Shown one piece after another: positions 14,496 through 22,714 of a DNA stretch of 34,481 bases. Numbering within the stretch: the stretch's first letter is position 1; each line of letters begins with the position of its first letter. Under the pieces are notes generated by a model. That model did no database searches, was not told where the DNA came from, and saw only the letters and a list, made by a program, of their open reading frames with translations. Source of the stretch: Actinomycetota bacterium (GTDB taxonomy: Bacteria; Armatimonadota; SYMT01); the NCBI GenBank assembly GCA_005798285.1, contig SYKE01000020.1, forward strand, positions 1 through 34,481, read 5' to 3'. The position numbers and the translations under genes are program-made.

Positions 14496-16658
14496 ATGAC
14501 CATCCCCGCGCTTCCCGCGCTTCCCGCGCCTTTCTGGCTCCTGCTGCTGGCTCTGCTGGCCGTCTGTGTGGTGAGCGAACCGCTGGAGGCGCAGCCCAGC
14601 TCGGCGGGGCTGCGCGCCGGCACGGCGGTGGTGGATGTGACCCCGACCCGGCTGCCGGTGCTGGTGAACGGCGGTATGACCAGCCGCAGCGTCGATAAGG
14701 TCAAGACGCGGGTGAACGCCCGCGCCCTGGCGCTCTCGGACGGCTCCACCCGGATAGCGATTTGCGTGGTGGATAGCTGCATGATGGGCCGCGAGCTGCT
14801 GGATGAGGTGAAGACACTCGCGGCCCGGCGAACCGGCATCCCGACCAACCGGATCACGATATCGGCGACCCACGCCCACAGCGCTCCCGCTTCCATGGGC
14901 TGCCTGGGGACGGATGCCGATCCCGCCTATGTGCCGTTCCTCAGGGACCGCATCGTGGAGGCGATCTCCCAGGCAGCGGAGCGACTCGAGCCGGCGCGCA
15001 TCGGCTTCGGCAAGGCGAACGCCGCCGCGTTCAATGCGTCTCGCCAGTGGATTCGGCGTCCGGACCGGGTGGAGGTGGATCCGTTCGGCAACCGCACCGT
15101 GCGGGCCAACATGCACGCCGGCCGGAACTGGGACGACGTGACCGGAGAAGCCGGCCCGAAGGATCCGGACCTTCAGCTCATTTCCGTGCAATCCCGCGAG
15201 GGCCGGCCCATCGCCGTTCTCGCCAATTACTCGATGCACTACTTCAGCGATCAGGACATCAGCGCGGACTACTTCGGGCTGTTTTGCGAAGGTCTCGCCT
15301 CGCGGCTCTCGGGTGGCGCTGCGGCAGGCGTCCGGCCGTTCGTCGGGCTCATTTCGCACGGCTGCAGCGGCGACATCTGGCGGCGCGATTACACGCGACT
15401 CAATGAGTGGAACGACAAGCTCGCCATCGAAGAGTACACGCGGGGTTTGCTCGACGTGGCGATGGGGATCTACCGCGGGATCCGGTATCAGGAAAACGCG
15501 CCGATCTCCATGGCGGAGCGCCGCATGACGATGAACTACCGCGTGCCGGATCTCCAGCGCCTGGAGTGGGCCCAGCGGATTGTGGCGGCGATGGGGGATC
15601 GCCTCCCGAAGACCCAGACCGAAGTGTACGCCCGGGAGCAGATCTTGCTGCATCAGAAGCAGAAGACCGAGGTGGTGGTGCAGGCGGTGCGAATCGGCGA
15701 TATGGCGATCGCGACTACCCCGTGCGAGACGTATGCCGTGACGGGGTTGAAGATCAAGGCCGCCAGTCCGCTGAAGCAGACGATGGTGATCGAACTGGCG
15801 AACGGCGGCGACGGCTACATTCCGCCCCCGGAGCAGCACCTGTTCGGAGGCTACAACACCTGGGCGGCTCGCTCCGCGGGATTGGAAACAACGGCGGAGC
15901 CCCGGATCGCCGAGGCCGCGATCGGTCTCCTGGAGCACGTGACGGGTCGCCCGCGGCGGCCCTGGACACTGCCCAACGGCGCCGCCGCGAAGAGCGTGCT
16001 GGCGCTGAAACCCACCGCTTACTGGCGGCTGAACGAAGTTTCGGGACCGCATGCCGCCGACGCCGGACCTCGCGGACTCCACGCGGTGTACGAGCGCGAA
16101 GTGACCTATTACCTGGAAGGCGCCCGATCGGCTGCCTTCTGCGGCCCGGAGGAGACGAACCGGGCGCCGCAGTTCGTGGGAGGGCGCCTGCGGGCGCGGC
16201 TGACCGGTGTAGGAGATCGCTGCTCGGTTTCGATGTGGGTCTGGAACGGAATGCCGACCGAGGGGCGAGACGTGGCGGGCTGGCTGCTTTCTCGCGGCCC
16301 GGATTACGGCATGGCGCCTTCGGGCGAACACCTCGGCATCGGCGGCAAGAGCGGCCACACGGGGCGGTTGGTGTATCTGCCGGGAGGCGCCAATGCCCAA
16401 CCGGTTGCCGGAAGCACGGTGCTGCCGCGTTGGCAGTGGCAGCACGTGGCGTTCACCCGGGAGGGCGGCGAGGTGAAGGTTTACCTGAACGGTAAGCTGG
16501 AACTCACCGCCCGGGCGCCCGAGGGCGCCGCGCCGGAGCAGTGGTTCTTCGGCGGCCGGTCGGATGGAGACAGCAGTTGGGAGGGGCGGCTCGATGAGAT
16601 CGCGGTGTTCTCCCGGGCGCTCACGCCGGAAGAGGCTGCCCGACTCGCGATTCCGTAA
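14496..16658 (+). CDS. Neutral ceramidase-like hydrolase with C-terminal LamG domain
   Basis: An exported 720-aa protein. Signal peptide about 1-32. The N-terminal half (about 40-450) resembles the catalytic domain of neutral/alkaline non-lysosomal ceramidases: an early beta strand AGTAVVDVTP, the zinc motif ISATHAHSAP (H126, H128, matching the HTH motif of that family), and NYSMHYFS (H248) as a further ligand. Many bacterial proteins with this domain do not act on ceramide, so 'ceramidase-like' is only a fold assignment; an amide or ester substrate on a glycoconjugate is possible. From about 505 a concanavalin/laminin-G domain starts (PTAYWRLNEVSG, SVSMWVWNGM, WQWQHVAFTREGGEVKVYLNG, GRLDEIAVFSRALTPEE), suggesting glycan or surface binding. 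It is divergent from the FecR gene with a 259-bp shared upstream region. No clear ribosome-binding site precedes the ATG. Confidence 0.85.
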   Translation: MTIPALPALPAPFWLLLLALLAVCVVSEPLEAQPSSAGLRAGTAVVDVTPTRLPVLVNGGMTSRSVDKVKTRVNARALALSDGSTRIAICVVDSCMMGRELLDEVKTLAARRTGIPTNRITISATHAHSAPASMGCLGTDADPAYVPFLRDRIVEAISQAAERLEPARIGFGKANAAAFNASRQWIRRPDRVEVDPFGNRTVRANMHAGRNWDDVTGEAGPKDPDLQLISVQSREGRPIAVLANYSMHYFSDQDISADYFGLFCEGLASRLSGGAAAGVRPFVGLISHGCSGDIWRRDYTRLNEWNDKLAIEEYTRGLLDVAMGIYRGIRYQENAPISMAERRMTMNYRVPDLQRLEWAQRIVAAMGDRLPKTQTEVYAREQILLHQKQKTEVVVQAVRIGDMAIATTPCETYAVTGLKIKAASPLKQTMVIELANGGDGYIPPPEQHLFGGYNTWAARSAGLETTAEPRIAEAAIGLLEHVTGRPRRPWTLPNGAAAKSVLALKPTAYWRLNEVSGPHAADAGPRGLHAVYEREVTYYLEGARSAAFCGPEETNRAPQFVGGRLRARLTGVGDRCSVSMWVWNGMPTEGRDVAGWLLSRGPDYGMAPSGEHLGIGGKSGHTGRLVYLPGGANAQPVAGSTVLPRWQWQHVAFTREGGEVKVYLNGKLELTARAPEGAAPEQWFFGGRSDGDSSWEGRLDEIAVFSRALTPEEAARLAIP

Positions 16659-16682
16659 GCCCGCCCCGGTCTCGGACCGCAG

Positions 16683-17210
16683 CTACGTGAGGGTGAGGGG
16701 CCAGGGGATGCACAGGAGCGCCGAGACCACGCCGATGACCGCCGCCACCAGCACGTCGGAGAGGAAGTGCACGCCCACATAGACGCGACTGTAGCCGATC
16801 AGCGCGGACACGATGAGCAGCGGCAGGGTCCAGAGCGGAAAGTGCCACGCGAGCACGGTGGCCAACGCGAAGGTGGTGGCGGTGTGACCCGACGGCATGG
16901 AGCCGTGTCGCGTCTCCGGGACGAGGAACCGCACCTCGGTGTGGGCGACCGGCCGCAGGCGCTTCACCCGTCGCTTGATGAGGTGTACGAACCCGGTGGC
17001 CACCAGAAAGCTGCCGATGACCGCCGAGGGCATCGTGGCGCCGGCAGCCTCGTGCCGGTGAAACCACCAGACTAGCGCCACCAGGGGGAGCTGCACGCCT
17101 CCCAGACCGAAGTGCGTGAAGCGTGCGAAAAACCAGTCCAGCACGCCGTTCGTGTAACGGCGGTTGATCAGCGTGAATAGATGTACGTCCAGCGTGCTCG
17201 GATTACGCAT
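16683..17210 (-). CDS. PAP2-family membrane phosphatase
   Basis: A 175-aa integral membrane phosphatase of the PAP2 superfamily, likely acting on undecaprenyl pyrophosphate, phosphatidate or a similar lipid phosphate at the membrane. All three catalytic motifs are present: KRRVKRLRP (KX6RP), MPSGHTATTF (PSGH) and SRVYVGVHFLSD (SRX5HX3D). Hydrophobic helices lie around these. The frame is open upstream to 17369, but those 53 residues are Pro/Gly-rich and overlap the region before the next gene, so ATG at 17210 (MRNPSTLDVHLF) is chosen; this gives the usual length. It converges on the ceramidase-like gene with a 24-bp gap and is divergent from the beta-propeller gene. A BacA/undecaprenyl pyrophosphatase role is possible but unproven. 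Confidence 0.9.
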   Translation of the reverse strand: MRNPSTLDVHLFTLINRRYTNGVLDWFFARFTHFGLGGVQLPLVALVWWFHRHEAAGATMPSAVIGSFLVATGFVHLIKRRVKRLRPVAHTEVRFLVPETRHGSMPSGHTATTFALATVLAWHFPLWTLPLLIVSALIGYSRVYVGVHFLSDVLVAAVIGVVSALLCIPWPLTLT

Positions 17211-17428
17211 TCGTCTCTCGGAGGGTTCGACCCATTCTACTCCCTCCAGCGCTCCCGGTGGGCGCGGATTCGCCCCACTGCCGGCGCCGGCCGGTGTTGG
17301 GGGAACCGGTTTCCAACGGACAGCGCGTTGGACGAAAGCTCTGGAAGGAAGTTTCTCCGGCGCGGGCAACGGAATGTTGGAACCGCCACTCTCTGTTTGT
17401 CTCCGTGTGGGCGGGAAAGGTTTCCCTC

Positions 17429-18784
17429 ATGCGCTCTCTGGCCTCTCTTCTGGCGGGTGTGCTGCTCACCGCCGGCGTTCTCTCCGTTCAGGCGCAATCG
17501 AACCAGGATTGGACGAACTGGCGGGGACCGAACTACGACGGCTCCTCCCCCGCCCGAAATCTTCCGGTGGAGTTTTCGCCGAACAAGAATGTGCGCTGGG
17601 CCACCGCCCTTCCCGGCCCATCCGCCGCCACGCCGGTGGTCTTGAAGGATCGGATCTACCTCTCCAGCGTGGACACGGCGAACAACGCGCTGCTCGCGCT
17701 CTGTGTGGATCGGAAGAGCGGCAAGATCCTCTGGCAGCACAAGGCGGGCAGCGGCTTCAAGCCCGCGGGGCTCGGCTCTGAAACCAGCCTGGATTACCGC
17801 AGCAACTACGCCTCTCCCTCGCCGGTGAGCGACGGTGAGCGCGTGGTCTTCTTCTACGGCAACGGCGATCTCGTCACCTACGATCTCGACGGGAAGCTTC
17901 TCTGGAGGCGAAACCTCCAGAAGGAGTACGGCGAGTTCTGCTTCGGATGGACCTTCTCCAGCAGCCCGCTCCTGTTCGACGGCAAGCTCTATTGCCAGAT
18001 TCTCCAGCGGAACCTCGCGGTTCAGGGCCGCGGCAGGGATGGCGAGCCGTCGTTCTTGCTGGCGCTGGAGCCCGCCACCGGGAAGGAACTCTGGAAGGTG
18101 GAGCGCCCGTCGCCCGCCAAGATGGAGAGCCGCGAGGCCTTTACCACGCCCGTTCCGGTGAAGCACGACGGCAAGTGGGAGATCGTGCTGGCGGGCGGCG
18201 ACCTGCTCTCGGGCCATGATCCCAAGACCGGCAAGGAACTCTGGCGCTGGGGCACCTGGAACGTGGGCCACAACCATCCCACGCTTCGGTTGGTTCCGTC
18301 GCCCGTCGCAGGCGGCGGCGTGGTGCTGGGATGCGCTCCCAAGGCCTACCCCGTCTTCGCGGTGAAGCTCGGTATGACCGGCGACATCAGCTCGACCGGA
18401 TCGGCCTGGCGCTCCGAAGAGCGAAGCGCGGTCACCTCCGACGTGCCGACGCCGCTCTTCTACCAGGGCAAGTTCTTCGTGCTGAGCGATCTCCGCAAGG
18501 CGATCTCCGCAGTGGACTCCGCCGGCAAGACTCTCTGGACCACCGCCATCCCGAGCCGGGCGATGTGCTGGGCTTCCCCCACGGGCGCCGACGGCAAGAT
18601 CTACGTGATGAGCCTGCTCGGGGAGGTGTTTGTCGTCAGCGCGGAAGACGGCAAGATCCTCGCCACCAACCCGATGGCGCAGGAGCAGAACGAAATCCGC
18701 TCTTCGGTGGTTGCGGCGTACGACTCGCTCTACATTCGTACCAATACCCATCTCTACTGCGTCGCTGCCGACGCCCAGCAGTAG
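17429..18784 (+). CDS. Exported PQQ-like beta-propeller protein
   Basis: A 451-aa protein with a signal peptide (MRSLASLLAGVLLTAGVLSVQAQ) followed by repeated WD40/PQQ-type blades: WTNWRGPNYDGSSP opener, TPVVLKDRIYLSS, LLALCVDRKSGKILWQHKAG, VTYDLDGKLLWRRNL, LLALEPATGKELWKVERP, SGHDPKTGKELWRWGT, SAVDSAGKTLWTT and VVSAEDGKILATNPM. The repeated 'D..tGK.lW' signature is that of outer-membrane assembly BamB and the PQQ_2 family. Planctomycetes and relatives have many similar proteins of unknown role. There is no evidence that PQQ is bound. An open frame continues upstream to 17258, but GGAAAGG about 8 nt before ATG 17429 and the signal peptide fix the start. A dioxygenase-like gene begins about 17 bp after its stop, forming a likely operon. 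Confidence 0.9.
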   Translation: MRSLASLLAGVLLTAGVLSVQAQSNQDWTNWRGPNYDGSSPARNLPVEFSPNKNVRWATALPGPSAATPVVLKDRIYLSSVDTANNALLALCVDRKSGKILWQHKAGSGFKPAGLGSETSLDYRSNYASPSPVSDGERVVFFYGNGDLVTYDLDGKLLWRRNLQKEYGEFCFGWTFSSSPLLFDGKLYCQILQRNLAVQGRGRDGEPSFLLALEPATGKELWKVERPSPAKMESREAFTTPVPVKHDGKWEIVLAGGDLLSGHDPKTGKELWRWGTWNVGHNHPTLRLVPSPVAGGGVVLGCAPKAYPVFAVKLGMTGDISSTGSAWRSEERSAVTSDVPTPLFYQGKFFVLSDLRKAISAVDSAGKTLWTTAIPSRAMCWASPTGADGKIYVMSLLGEVFVVSAEDGKILATNPMAQEQNEIRSSVVAAYDSLYIRTNTHLYCVAADAQQ

Positions 18785-18800
18785 ACGACGGCAGGTTCTC

Positions 18801-19577
18801 CTGACTCAACCGTTCCCCATCGAAGCCTATCAACGGGACGGCTTCGCGGTCATCGAGGATCTCCTCCCGCCGGAGGAGATCCTCGGCTTGCTGAGCCGCA
18901 TCCGGGAATACACCCACGGCGACCGGCCCCGGGGGAGCCTGGCGGTTCAGATGGAGCCGCGCGTGCAGCGTGGCGAGCTGCGGGTGTCCCATCCCGGAGA
19001 CGGCATCCGAAAAATCGAGGGGCTGGTGGAGTGGGACCCCCTCTTCCGGGAGCTGGCGCTGAATTCGAGGATCGTGGATCGGATCGCCCAGGTGCTGGGA
19101 CCGGATCTCAAGCTGTTTCGCAACGCTCTGATGCTGAAGCCGCCCGCCGTGGGCTCCCCCAAAGGCTGGCACCAGGACTCGCCCTACTGGCCGATCGAGC
19201 CGATGTCGCTGAGTTCGTGCTGGATTCCGCTGGAAGACGCCACGCCGGAGAACGGCTGCATGGCTGTGATTCCCGGAGGGCACTTGCTGGGACCGCTGCC
19301 TCACATTCGGGTGACCGACGACTACGTGATCGATCCGGACTCGCTCCCCGGAGGCTTTTCCGGCCCGGAAGCGGGGCTGCTCGTTCCGATGAGGGCGGGC
19401 AGCGGCCTGTTTTTCCACAGTCTGATTCCGCACTACACGGCCCCGAACCTGAGCTCCGGCTGGCGGCGGGCCGTGGTGCTGGCTTACATGTCCTCCCACT
19501 CCCGCTACACGGGCGCGGGTCCGTGCCCGACCTACTTCCCCATCCGCGGCGAAACCTTTCCCGGCTGCATCGCCTGA
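18801..19577 (+). CDS. Phytanoyl-CoA dioxygenase (PhyH) family protein
   Basis: A cytosolic Fe(II)/2-oxoglutarate-dependent oxygenase-like protein of about 258 aa. Numbered from the chosen start, GWHQDSPYW supplies the facial-triad pair His124/Asp126. HYTAPNLSSGWRRAV supplies the distal His211 and the 2-oxoglutarate-binding Arg222/223. The N-terminus IEAYQRDGFAVIEDLLPPEE is the standard opening of this family. The start is uncertain: between the end of the upstream gene and this motif there is no ATG, GTG or TTG in frame, only CTG at 18801 preceded by GGCAGGTT. Otherwise translation would have to begin inside the upstream gene (TTG 18711 or ATG 18630). It is coupled to the beta-propeller gene 16 bp upstream. 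Substrate unknown; members hydroxylate lipids, amino acids and natural products. Confidence 0.85.
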   Translation: MTQPFPIEAYQRDGFAVIEDLLPPEEILGLLSRIREYTHGDRPRGSLAVQMEPRVQRGELRVSHPGDGIRKIEGLVEWDPLFRELALNSRIVDRIAQVLGPDLKLFRNALMLKPPAVGSPKGWHQDSPYWPIEPMSLSSCWIPLEDATPENGCMAVIPGGHLLGPLPHIRVTDDYVIDPDSLPGGFSGPEAGLLVPMRAGSGLFFHSLIPHYTAPNLSSGWRRAVVLAYMSSHSRYTGAGPCPTYFPIRGETFPGCIA

Positions 19578-19828
19578 CCTATCGGACCCCTGGGCCCACC
19601 GCATCGGGTTCGATGGGACGGGTGGATGCCTGAGGCGACGTAGAGGGCTGAGGTTGGGGTCGGCAAGATGACACGCGGTGAGGACGCTTCATAAGCGAGA
19701 TCGACTCGCCTGTGGGGAGCGCTGGTCCGCGGGCCGGCGATCCAAGCATTCGATGTCGCTGCCGACCGGAGCGCGGCCCTGGGAGTCCTGCAGCGCAGAC
19801 GCTATTGGGCCGACCAGCCGACGAAGAG
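19578..19828. other. Intergenic region, no gene seen
   Basis: The space between the dioxygenase and pilin stops (19578-19911) holds only the terminator hairpin annotated separately at 19829-19856. Short open frames crossing it have no protein-like composition or start signals. Confidence 0.6.
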
Positions 19829-19856
19829 AGGGGCGCCCGGTGATCCGGGCGCCCCT
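19829..19856 (-). terminator. 12-bp perfect hairpin, pilin terminator
   Basis: AGGGGCGCCCGG (19829-19840) pairs perfectly with CCGGGCGCCCCT (19845-19856) around a 4-nt loop. It lies 55 bp past the minus-strand pilin stop and is convergent with the dioxygenase gene, so it may stop both. No U-tract is present. Confidence 0.65.
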
Positions 19857-19911
19857 CCTGGGAGCGTGTTCGAGTTCGTGCGGAGAGCGTATCGAAGCTG
19901 AGGCGCCGCGC

Positions 19912-20286
19912 CTAGTTGGCGAGCTCGTGGTCGTCGGTCGTGTCGGACGTGCCGCTGGTGCCGATGGTGCAGCTCGGCGACGTGGTGGCGTCGTTGATCG
20001 AGTAGGTGCCGCCGCTGGGGCAGGTGGGGGTGTTCTTCACGTAGGTCGGCACGATGTCGGTCATCCCGCTCGGCGCCGTGGTGGTCTTGTTGTCGAGCAT
20101 GTACTGCTCCTTGCCGGCGTCGATCTGGCGCAGGTTCGAGATGCAGCTCTTGCTGCGGCCGCTGTTGCGGGCCTTCACGAAGTTGGGGATCGCGACGGCG
20201 AGCAGGATGCCGATGATCAGCACCACGATCATGATCTCGACGAGCGTAAAGCCTTTTCGAAGGCTCTTCTTGATTCCGGTTTGCAT
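19912..20286 (-). CDS. Type IV pilin-like / pseudopilin protein
   Basis: A 124-aa prepilin. The short basic leader MQTGIKKSLRKG is followed by the cleavage/methylation site G|FTLVE and the hydrophobic helix IMIVVLIIGILLAVAIPNF. Glu5 of the mature protein is present. The rest is a small pilin head (SKSCISNLRQIDAGKEQYM, then a Thr/Ser-rich end with CPSGG and SPSC cysteines). This style matches competence/type II secretion-type pseudopilins. The frame is open upstream to 20448, but ATG at 20286 with GGGAGT about 10 nt before it gives a correct class III leader. A prepilin peptidase and assembly ATPase are needed and are not in this window. It is followed by a strong terminator hairpin and read divergently from the H-X9-DG prepilin. 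Confidence 0.88.
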   Translation of the reverse strand: MQTGIKKSLRKGFTLVEIMIVVLIIGILLAVAIPNFVKARNSGRSKSCISNLRQIDAGKEQYMLDNKTTTAPSGMTDIVPTYVKNTPTCPSGGTYSINDATTSPSCTIGTSGTSDTTDDHELAN

Positions 20287-20764
20287 CGTACTCTTACTCC
20301 CACGCTGCCCTCTGGCGGCGCCTGTGACCTGTAACCTCCGCCCCCGAAGAGTGGGTCCCGGGTCTTCTTGATCCGGTTCCTCGGCGGGCGGCCTTCTGAT
20401 GTCTTCATATTGGGCAGCCCATGGAAGAGCTCGAGAGGCTGTTCGCACAGGTGGGAAGTGGGAAAAGGAACGAACCGATGGGCGACTTCCACCGTGGAAT
20501 ACCCGAGGAAGTGTCTTTGGCGCGACGCGAATCGCCCGAGCCGAGCTTCGCGGGCCGCCGTGGAAGATTGGGTGGCGACACGACCACCTCCCTCCGACTG
20601 CGTGAGGACTGGAGCTTGAAGCGGATTCCCGATACCGGAGCCGGATCGTGGAGGCTCCTCACGCCATCACTCGGCGACTTGCGACCCGGTTCGAAAGGGT
20701 TAAGCTCCCCTTAGGCCCTGGTGCATTCGCCTCCAAGACGGGCGGGTTATCTGAGTAGCGTGCT
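20287..20764. other. Divergent intergenic region, no gene seen
   Basis: About 525 bp separate the two divergent prepilin genes. Open frames within it (for example 20421-20714 plus) have Arg/Ser-rich, shadow-like composition and no ribosome-binding site. Promoters for both genes should lie here, but I cannot assign -35/-10 boxes with confidence. A hairpin near the right end is annotated separately. Confidence 0.5.
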
Positions 20765-20796
20765 GGGGCGGACCGATCGTTCGGTCCGGGGGCCCC
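20765..20796 (+). promoter_or_regulatory. Leader hairpin upstream of the H-X9-DG prepilin gene
   Basis: CGGACCGA (20769-20776) pairs with TCGGTCCG (20781-20788) across a TCGT loop. GGGG at 20765-20768 can pair with CCCC at 20793-20796 around a bulge. It ends 16 nt before the ATG at 20813, covering the region where a ribosome-binding site is expected. It may control translation or mRNA stability. Confidence 0.4.
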
Positions 20797-20812
20797 ACTC
20801 AGAAACAGATCC

Positions 20813-21661
20813 ATGCACCGAAGATCCAGAGGCTTCACCCTCATCGAGTTGCTCGTGGTGATTGCCATCATCGCCATTCTCGCCGCTATCCTCTTCCCCG
20901 TCTTCGCTCAGGCTCGCGACGCGGCCCGAAAGACCGCCTGTGTCTCCAACCTGAAGCAGATGGGCACCGCCCTGCAGATGTACCTGCAGGACTACGACGA
21001 AATGCTCCCCGCCGTGACGTGGGGCGACTCATGCCGTGCTACCGGTACGCCCGGCGCCACTCGAACCGATGCCGCGTGGGATGGGATGCTCTCGTTTCCC
21101 ATCAGCCTGCAGCCGTACGTCAAGAACTACGGGTTTCTTGTGTGCCCCTCCGACGCCATTCGGGGCGGGTTCGCGAAGACGGGTTCCCTCTGCTACGAGC
21201 GCCAGCTTCTGGCGGGCGCAGTTCCGGGAGCCTACGCCGGCATCAACGCCAGTAACGCCGACATGCGGCGGGTGCTCCCGCTGAGCTACGCTGCGAACTA
21301 CTGGCTGAGCCGCACCACCGGCAGCTCGGTCAACACGCCCAATGCCGACACTCCGGGCGGGCTGGCCATGGCGAGCATCAACAAGCCGGCAAACGTCTTC
21401 TTCGCATCCGAGGTGGGGAACAGCACGGGGAACTTCGCGGCCTACTACATCACCCCCGGCTACGGCAACGGCACGGGCGACACGCGCTGGGAGAACGGCA
21501 AGCGCCATGCTCAGGGTCGTGTCTGGCTCTTTGTCGACGGCCACGCCAAGTGGACCAAAGACACGCCGAACGTGACCGCCGCCGGGGCGCGCAAGTCTGA
21601 AGCCCAGATTCAGCAGGAGTACCGCGCGATGGGGATCTACACCGATCCCGGTTGGGACTGA
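20813..21661 (+). CDS. DUF1559-type prepilin-like protein with H-X9-DG motif
   Basis: A 282-aa protein with a prepilin N-terminus: [26 protein letters not shown], then [20 protein letters not shown] and [19 protein letters not shown]. The C-terminal part has the H-X9-DG signature (His in [13 protein letters not shown], then DGHAKW). This domain organisation is massively expanded in Planctomycetes and, with the FPVFAQAR variant, in Armatimonadota. It is the main taxonomic clue in the window. The family presumably builds pilus-like or secretion-related structures, but individual roles are unknown. The cysteines in SDSCRAT..., FLVCPSD and SLCYERQ may form disulfides. No Shine-Dalgarno is evident; a hairpin occupies the leader. 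It ends before a shared terminator with folD. Confidence 0.9.
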   Translation: MHRRSRGFTLIELLVVIAIIAILAAILFPVFAQARDAARKTACVSNLKQMGTALQMYLQDYDEMLPAVTWGDSCRATGTPGATRTDAAWDGMLSFPISLQPYVKNYGFLVCPSDAIRGGFAKTGSLCYERQLLAGAVPGAYAGINASNADMRRVLPLSYAANYWLSRTTGSSVNTPNADTPGGLAMASINKPANVFFASEVGNSTGNFAAYYITPGYGNGTGDTRWENGKRHAQGRVWLFVDGHAKWTKDTPNVTAAGARKSEAQIQQEYRAMGIYTDPGWD

Positions 21662-21689
21662 ACCCCATCGGCGTACGGGCCGGTCTTGT

Positions 21690-21723
21690 GGAACCGATCT
21701 CTACCGAGGCAGAGATCGGTTCC
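21690..21723. terminator. 13-bp perfect hairpin, bidirectional terminator
   Basis: GGAACCGATCTCT (21690-21702) pairs perfectly with AGAGATCGGTTCC (21711-21723) around an 8-nt loop. It lies between the convergent prepilin stop (21661) and folD stop (21792) and should serve both. No T-run on either side. Confidence 0.7.
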
Positions 21724-21791
21724 CGCCCCCACCTCGGCGAAAGGAGCGCGGGATGAACGCGGGAGCGCGAACCGGGGCGCCACTGGATTGC

Positions 21792-22652
21792 TTAGGGCTG
21801 CGGGAGACCGGCCTGGGTGCAGGCGGCGGTGAGGGTGTTGCGCATGAGCATCGCGATCGTCATCGGTCCCACACCGCCGGGGACCGGTGTGATGCAGGAC
21901 GCCTTCTCCGCTGCCGGGGCGTAGTCCACGTCGCCCACCAGCTTGCCGTCCACCCGGTTGATGCCGACGTCGATCACCACCGCGCCCTCGCGGATGTAGT
22001 CCGCCGTCAGCATCCGGGGGCGGCCAACCGCGGCCACCAGAATCTCGGCGCGGCGACACACGGCGGGCAGGTCCACCGTGCGGCTGTGGCAGATCGTCAC
22101 CGTGGCATGCCGGTGGAGGAGCAGCATCGACACCGGCTTGCCGACCAGATCGCTGCGGCCGACCACCACCGCTTCCTTGCCGCGAGGGTCGACCCCGGCG
22201 CGGCGGAGCAGTTCCATGATCCCGGCGGGCGTGCAGGGCGGCAGCGTGGCCTGGCCCGCCACCAACGCGCCGATACTGTAGTAGTGCAGGCCGTCGACGT
22301 CCTTCGCAGGGTCGACGCAGTCCACCACGGCGCGGTAGTTGAGGCCGGGCGGCAGCGGCGACTGGATGAGGATGCCGTTGACGGCCGGGTCGGCGCTGAG
22401 GTCGCGGATGAGCTGCTTCAGGTCTGACTCGGAAGTTGTGGCGGGCAGCACGTAGTCGCGGGAGTCGATCCCCAGACGGGCTGCGGTGCGGACCTTGCTC
22501 CCGACGTACGTGTGCGAGGCGGGATCGTCGCCCACCAGCACCACGGAGAGGTGGGGCGTGACGCCGGCCTCCCGCAGGGCCGCCGCTTCGCGCTTCAGGT
22601 CTTCGTGAATCTCCGCCGCAATCGCTTTTCCGTCCAGAATCTGTGCCGCCAT
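21792..22652 (-). CDS. folD: Bifunctional methylenetetrahydrofolate dehydrogenase/cyclohydrolase
   Basis: A cytosolic 286-aa enzyme interconverting 5,10-methylene-, 5,10-methenyl- and 10-formyl-tetrahydrofolate with NADP, feeding purine and formyl-Met synthesis. Readable signatures: [12 protein letters not shown] with catalytic Lys53, [10 protein letters not shown] with Gln97, [10 protein letters not shown] near 114-123, the dinucleotide-site segments [12 protein letters not shown] and TVTICHSRT, and the C-terminal [11 protein letters not shown]. Length is standard. ATG 22652 has GAGGGG about 9 nt upstream. The gene is 62 bp downstream of the PHP-domain gene on the same strand with a short hairpin between them; co-transcription is possible. 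Confidence 0.97.
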   Translation of the reverse strand: MAAQILDGKAIAAEIHEDLKREAAALREAGVTPHLSVVLVGDDPASHTYVGSKVRTAARLGIDSRDYVLPATTSESDLKQLIRDLSADPAVNGILIQSPLPPGLNYRAVVDCVDPAKDVDGLHYYSIGALVAGQATLPPCTPAGIMELLRRAGVDPRGKEAVVVGRSDLVGKPVSMLLLHRHATVTICHSRTVDLPAVCRRAEILVAAVGRPRMLTADYIREGAVVIDVGINRVDGKLVGDVDYAPAAEKASCITPVPGGVGPMTIAMLMRNTLTAACTQAGLPQP

Positions 22653-22681
22653 ACCCCATCCCCTCGGGCCGCGAGAGGCCC

Positions 22682-22698
22682 CGGTGATTTAATCACCG
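22682..22698 (-). promoter_or_regulatory. Short hairpin between PHP-domain and folD genes
   Basis: CGGTGAT and ATCACCG form a 7-bp perfect stem with a TTA loop, 16 bp after the PHP stop and 29 bp before the folD start (minus strand). It may be a weak terminator or a leader element of folD. Confidence 0.35.
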
Positions 22699-22714
22699 AT
22701 GGCTCCTTGCTTCG

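Noticed and set aside
14340-16445. 701-aa minus-strand open frame opposite the ceramidase-like gene
   Set aside because: His/Arg/Gly-rich antisense shadow of a gene with clear motifs; high GC keeps the opposite frame open.
17237-18751. 504-aa minus-strand open frame opposite the beta-propeller gene
   Set aside because: Antisense shadow; no motifs, and the plus strand carries regular propeller repeats.
20421-20714. 97-aa plus frame between the two prepilin genes
   Set aside because: No ribosome-binding site, Arg/Gly/Ser-rich, no family resemblance.
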